A stretch of DNA of 64,000 bases from Gymnothorax reevesii (taxonomy: Eukaryota > Chordata > Actinopteri > Anguilliformes > Muraenidae): assembly GCA_029721435.1 (NCBI GenBank), contig CM056574.1, forward strand, positions 3,087,001 to 3,151,000. The letters run 5' to 3'. The stretch's first letter is position 1. Each line of letters opens with the position of its first letter. The notes under the pieces are model-generated. The model was not told where the DNA came from and ran no database searches. It saw only the letters and a program-made list of their open reading frames with translations. Positions 59,936 through 64,000 of the stretch are shown in pieces. Both the position numbers and the translations under genes were made by a program.

Positions 59936-60230
59936 TCCAGTGTGTGAGAGAGAGAGGCTGAGAGTGAGAGTGTATGACAGTATGTGAATTAGTACATACG
60001 CGTGCATGAGAAAGTGTGTGTGTGTGTGTGTGTGTATAAAAGTGTGTATGAGAGGGTGTACGCAGACATAATATAGTGTGAGAGCATGTGCAGGGGAGTG
60101 AACGATTGTGTGTGTGAGTGTTTGTGTATATGAACGGATGTGACTGGGTGAGTGAGCATATGAATGTGTGTGTGTGTGTGTGTGTGTGCACGTGTGAATA
60201 AAAGTGGGTGTGTGTGTTTGTGTGTGTTTT
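59936..60230. repeat. degenerate (TG)n-rich tract
   Basis: GTGTGAGAG, GTGTGTGTG and GTATGAGAG steps with interruptions. It runs into a GAGGACTGGC...GGTCCTCACAAC block typical of a dispersed fish repeat. Confidence 0.85.
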
Positions 60231-60336
60231 CTTGTATTTGCTACATACTGAGGACTGGCATGAGTTTTTAACCAACAAAGTGAAGTGTTTTTTGGGAAGT
60301 GAGGACATTTTGGCCGGTCCTCACAACTACAAGGGC
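60231..60336 (+). repeat. left half of a G-rich dispersed repeat
   Basis: TTGCTACATACTGAGGACTGG then TTTTGGCCGGTCCTCACAAC. Its likely continuation (the TTAGGG-like 47-bp repeat, then ATTAATGGAAGTCAATG with TCTTCACAAAG) lies at 63013-63310, on the far side of the THAP-bearing insertion. Confidence 0.6.
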
Positions 60337-60569
60337 AAAGGGAACCTATTATGCTGATCCTTCTTTTAATACATATTAGTAATGTTATAATGTTGGTTAT
60401 CCATACTCAACCTCTGAAAAGTTTCTGAACATAGGATACAGGGGTTTTGTGCAGCGCTGGACCTGCCCACACCGGAAACTATTCTAGCAGGCACTAACAA
60501 CGGCAGATCATACTATGCCTTAGTAGCGTCTACACTTTTGGAAATACAAAAGAAGAACCGCGGAACATT

Positions 60570-60785
60570 TGAGGTGCAGTTTTGTCTATATCTCTCCCAA
60601 AGCTGCTTGTCTATTTATTTTTGGATGCAAAGAAAAACACCTATTTCTCTTCCAAAAGACTATGCTACCAGAAATCAGTGGGCAGCTTTTTTTGTTTGCT
60701 GGCAGCAAACAGCCACGGCCAAAGGGAACGTTAGCTGCTTGTGCTCAGCATTTCACCAAAGACAGCTTTGCTAATAAAGGATAAT
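60570..60785 (+). pseudogene. broken THAP zinc-finger domain
   Basis: A THAP C2CH finger needs two Cys, a central FPKD-like motif with Trp, and a final C-x2-H-F. Here the pieces occur in order but in two frames: FGCKEK in one, then LPKDYATRNQWAAFFVC in the next, then CAQHFTKDSF back in the first. At least two frameshifts break the domain. Frames overlap at 60538-60774 and 60569-60784. No catalytic transposase region was recognised downstream. Confidence 0.65.
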
Positions 60786-61863
60786 TCAACACAAGATAAG
60801 TGTTACAGCTGCTTCTCAAACCTGAAGCAGTTGCATCGATCAAGCGCTCGGGGCCACAAGCTGTAAGTAACAATATAACAGCAAATAATGTAAGTGAAGC
60901 TAACATGTTATGGGTGGCTAGCAGGACCGCTAACGATAATTAGCACTAACAACTGGCCTCAAACGCAGGCTTTGTAAAATATCTTAAGATAAAGCCTGTA
61001 TTGGTCACAACTATCTGTTACTGTCACTGTTGCTAATGTTTGCATCCTAAATATGCAAGAGTAATATCAGGTGAAATTCTACAGAAGGTGTGTGAACATA
61101 AACCTCATTTGAAGCTAACTTTTAACACTTGTTTGTAATTTGGATGCTTAGTGCAACTGTTCATAGTAACTTGCTGTCTGTAAAACCTGTATTGCAAGGG
61201 TTTGTCTCTGTGGTTTTGACCGCTCGGTTACTAGCTACTGCATGTTAGTTTGCGTGCTGTGCTAATTAAAAATGCTCCTGGTTAACATATATGCAGTAAT
61301 TCTGATCGGTATGCTTGTGTTACTTCGGTAAGCATCAATGTGGCAGTTTCATCATAACGTTGCCTGATTGTAGCCACAACAGTTGAAGCTAACCGGAGAG
61401 GTGCTGTATGTGTCTGCCGAGTTGGGCTGAAAAGGCTGCAGTTAGATGAGACATTGGTTTTGCAGAGCTTGGGTACGTGTTTAGGTTTGTTCACGGCTGC
61501 TTGTGATCGCTTCACTTATCCATGACCAGGATCAGCCGAATACTTCAAATATCTGAGCTAGCTCTCTGATTCTACCATGAAAGCAATCGCGAAACACAGA
61601 AGCTATAACGTGTCTGGTATAACAAATGATTTCTCTGCACTACCGTCACATAATTTCTTCCTCCTTTAGAAATTGTTGTGGCTAATAAAAAGCCAAAAAA
61701 GGCGAAGATTAAATAGGAAATTCTTTCCTGTAGAAGTGATCGATTGGCTTGCTCCACATAAGCAACTCGTCCACCCTAACGGAACTTACAGTCTGTAAAA
61801 CCTGTATTAGGTTCAAAACATAACCGAGCTCTCTCTAGCTGTCGCGTACTACCCATAAAGCTG

Positions 61864-62095
61864 CTTTCACATTGGACACAAAACAAATTTTTTGCGGGAC
61901 AGATTAGCTACATTCAAAGTCAATGCAAAGACGCGAATACACACGTTATGGGCACGTTAAGCAGCTTTCACACCGGACGCGAAACTAATTTTCCTCGCGA
62001 CAGATTACATTCAAAGTCAATGCAAAGACGCAAATACGCGCGTTATGGGCACGTCAAGTCGCTTTCGCACCGGCCCCAAACTGATTTTTTGCACA
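61864..62095 (+). repeat. about 100-bp tandem repeat, 2-3 copies
   Basis: CTTTCACAYYGGACRC, CAGATTAC/GCTACATTCAAAG and GTTATGGGCACGT recur with spacing 101 and 97 bp (starts at 61864, 61965, 62062). The third copy runs into the hairpin at 62096. Confidence 0.85.
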
Positions 62096-62408
62096 ACAGA
62101 TTACATTCAAAGTAAATGCAAAGACAATGCATTGACTTTGAATGTAATCTGTCACGCAAAAAATAGTCATTCCGGTGCAAAAAGTAAACCATTACCACAG
62201 GCAATTTCTGAAAAGGCTGTTTTGCCTGCAGATTTCGCCCCTCCGTCATATGCCAGCACAGAAGCTGTTCGTTACTCCACGCTAACGACACACCACAGCT
62301 ATGCACATGAACCAGCAGGTCCTTATACACACTGAAGCAGTCCATAAGCTGTTGGTCCACTTTTTGCTGCTCCTCACTGTCCATGTTTCCTTCTAAACTC
62401 AGACCCAC
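62043..62408 (-). CDS. unidentified 121-residue frame
   Basis: The first part (MDSEEQQKVDQQLMDCFSVY, then HVHSCGVSLAWSNEQ and LLCWHMTEGRNL) has protein-like composition, while the last third translates the hairpin and is unlikely to be coding. It lies antisense inside the THAP-bearing element. I do not recognise the family; it could be a remnant of an element-encoded protein or a chance frame. Confidence 0.3.
   Translation of the reverse strand: MGLSLEGNMDSEEQQKVDQQLMDCFSVYKDLLVHVHSCGVSLAWSNEQLLCWHMTEGRNLQAKQPFQKLPVVMVYFLHRNDYFLRDRLHSKSMHCLCIYFECNLLCKKSVWGRCESDLTCP
62096..62152. repeat. hairpin, 24-bp arms
   Basis: Left arm 62096-62119 (starts ACAGATTACATTC) and right arm 62129-62152 (ends GAATGTAATCTGT) are inverted copies with one mismatch and a 9-bp loop. 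It results from an inverted copy of the 100-bp repeat's core. Confidence 0.93.
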
Positions 62409-62960
62409 CGGATTACAACGGTCTCCGGTCTACACTTGGACATGTCGACCCGTTCTACAAATGTGTCTATATGGGGTGGATTCTAGATTTCCCTCAATCC
62501 TAGCAATTGAGTCGAAGCACCGGTGTTTTCACCATAGTGGCCATAAGTAGACAGCAACTTCGAGCTTGAGCTGCCAGACTTTCACACTGCGTCCTCCACT
62601 TTTGCCGTTGCGATTATTGGAACAAGATCATTTCATTAGATCTATTCACATGTACTGCGTTAGATTGCAGAATTTGCACATCGATTCCTTCTCAGATGGC
62701 AGACGTGTCGCGATTTCACTCTGGGAAGGCGGACCCGGAAAACTGCATTCTGCTGCCTCGTCCCGCCTAGATCCGCACTCCACAGAGCTGGCCAGTCAGA
62801 AGAAAGTGGGCACACTGGGAGTGGGGGCCATAGCGGAAGAGCACCCCAGTGAGGCGTTTCAGGCGGAGACTACTGGACTACAAATAGGGTTTTTTGAGGG
62901 TGGCAGTATGAGCGAAACAAATACCCTTTTTTTGTACTTTGCACAAACAGGGGTACTCTA
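62409..62960. other. internal part of the THAP-bearing element, no gene
   Basis: A 131-residue frame at 62566-62961 has no recognised domain. The sequence GGCGTTTCAGGCGGAGACTA and the following T-rich stretch lead to the right terminus. Confidence 0.4.
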
Positions 62961-63012
62961 GGGGAGTCAAAGACCAAAATATAAATTTGGAAATATAGCA
63001 TATTAGGTCTCC

Positions 63013-63215
63013 TTTAGTTAAGGTTAGAATTAGGGATAGGTTAAGGTTAGGGTAAGGGTTAGGGGTAAGGTTAGAATTAAGGATAGGTAAAGGTTAGGGT
63101 AAGGGTTTGGGGAAAGGGTAGAATTAGGGAAAGGTTAAGGTTAGGGTAAGGGTTTGGGGAAAGGGTAGAATTAGGGATAGGTTAAGGTTAGGGTAAGGTT
63201 TTGGGTTAGGCATAC
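63013..63215 (+). repeat. 47-bp repeat with TTAGGG-like steps
   Basis: AGAATTA marks occur at 63026, 63073, 63120 and 63167, spaced exactly 47 bp. Each unit holds GGTTAAGGTTAGGGTAAGGG, a degenerate telomere-like sequence. Confidence 0.92.
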
Positions 63216-63315
63216 ATTGCTTATTGTTAAGATTAGGGAAAGGCTGTAGAGACACAGGAAAAATTAATGGAAGTCAATGTAATGTCTTCACAAAGATACA
63301 CAAACAAGGTTGCGC

Positions 63316-63640
63316 GTGGTTGTGTGTCTGTGTGTTTATGAATAGATGTGAGTGGCTGAGTGTGTGTTTATAAATGTGAGTGTGTGTGTTTATATAAATG
63401 AATGTGAGTGGGTGAGTGTGTGTTTATAAATGTGAGTGAGTGTGTGTGTGTGTATGTGTGGGTATATATATACATATATATAAATTTGAGTGAGTGTCTG
63501 TGTTTATATGAATGGATGTGAGTGGATGAGTGTGTGTATTTAAATGTGAGTGTGTGTGTGTGTGTGTGCGTGTGTGTGTGTATAAATGTGAGCGAGTGTG
63601 TGTGTTTATATGAATGGATGTGAGTGGGTTTGCATTGACC
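63316..63640. repeat. degenerate (TG)n-rich tract
   Basis: TGTGTG runs separated by TTTATAAATGTGAGTG and TATATGAATG units; several units of about 30 bp recur imperfectly. The 142-residue antisense frame across it is treated as a repeat effect. Confidence 0.88.
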
Positions 63641-64000
63641 TGAGTGCTCCTCAGCAGATCTCGTCTCGTTAAAAGTCTCCCATAGAAATAGTAGCATCAG
63701 AAGCTGCTTTGAGCTGCAGCCACAGAGTTTCAGCAGCTGAAAGGACAGTAATAATCTGCCCTCTCCTGAGGATAAAAACTGCGCATTAACCGCCATCGCA
63801 GGTCAGGGCAGGAGTCTGAGGCGAAGGCCGTCATTCACACTCAAACTCAGAGAGAAACTCTCTCCTGACCCTCTCAACACACAGCATCGACTCACCCGAG
63901 CTTTACCTGAAACTCAGGCTCATATCTCAGAATAAAACTCTGATGAATTCAAGTCAAGACTTCAGTTTATTTATTTATTTAGTTTTTCCACTAGTGCCCA
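63641..64000. other. unassigned right end
   Basis: No gene recognised; ends in a TTTATTTATTTAT run at 63965-63979. Confidence 0.5.

Larger units (their letters stand above)
60337..63012 (+). mobile_element. decayed THAP-bearing DNA transposon
   Basis: The left end AAAGGGAACCTATTATGCT and the reverse complement of the right end AAAGGAGACCTAATATGCT agree at 16 of 19 positions. Inside lie a broken THAP domain (60570-60785), a 100-bp tandem repeat (61864-62095), a hairpin (62096-62152) and an unidentified minus-strand frame (62043-62408). THAP domains occur in P-element and Kolobok transposases. TTAA, the Kolobok target, is present right of the element (63018-63021) but not at the left, so the superfamily is not proven. 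It appears inserted within a dispersed repeat, which helps fix the ends. Confidence 0.6.

Noticed and set aside
62566..62961. 131-residue frame
   Set aside because: No domain; lies in the decayed right part of the THAP-bearing element.

Overview
The window reads as non-coding chromosomal DNA from a vertebrate, most likely a ray-finned (teleost-type) fish. The reasons are a dense mix of (CA)n/(TG)n tracts, tRNA-related SINEs with fish-type tails, decayed LINE reverse transcriptases, hAT-like and THAP-bearing DNA transposons, and a Tf1/sushi-type chromovirus. There are no bacterial-style operons or ribosome-binding sites, and I could not identify an exon of a conserved host gene. Species cannot be fixed from the sequence alone.

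Layout: 1-2.9 kb is mostly unassigned. 2.97-4.35 kb is a CAG/CCA-rich minisatellite with a 29-bp unit, followed by the 3' end of a decayed LINE (4.4-5.34 kb). 6.12-6.72 kb is a 33-bp minisatellite. 8.27-9.15 kb holds SINE-like pieces. 9.83-22.29 kb is one giant tandem array (about 430 units of 29 bp) with clear higher-order structure. 22.3-27.4 kb is largely unique and AT-rich, with a CA tract and homeodomain-motif-rich blocks that could be conserved regulatory DNA. 27.4-28.56 kb holds a SINE-tail repeat, a dispersed element and a LINE RT fragment. 28.93-32.22 kb is a hAT-like transposon with terminal inverted repeats, a 5-bp direct flank repeat, and a split transposase gene on the minus strand that has lost its catalytic middle. 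36.66-38.54 kb is a large fold-back (inverted repeat) with a SINE inserted into one arm. 41.24-41.60 kb is a palindromic MITE with an exact 8-bp target duplication. 42.38-42.78 kb is a decayed L1/Tx1-type RT. 45.35-45.95 kb is a second copy of the dispersed element seen at 27.77 kb.

The best-preserved gene set is a complete Ty3/gypsy (Metaviridae) chromovirus at 47,769-53,628. Its two 559-bp LTRs look identical, the target duplication is a perfect 5 bp, and gag and pol are both open. Gag and pol are linked by a canonical -1 frameshift heptamer directly before the gag stop, followed by a strong stem and a possible pseudoknot. The primer-binding site is complementary to the LTR itself rather than to a tRNA, as in the Tf1/sushi self-priming group. 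The chromodomain at the end of pol fits the same lineage, which is also the one that gave rise to the mammalian PEG10/RTL genes. The element looks recently inserted.

From 54 to 64 kb the window is rich in simple and telomere-like repeats: (TG)n, (CA)n, TTAGGG, a 30-bp x6 array, a 28-bp CCCTAACCC-containing array and a 47-bp TTAGGG-like array. A candidate Tc1/mariner-like TIR remnant lies at 59.09-59.62 kb, and a decayed THAP-domain DNA transposon at 60.34-63.01 kb appears inserted inside one of the G-rich repeats.
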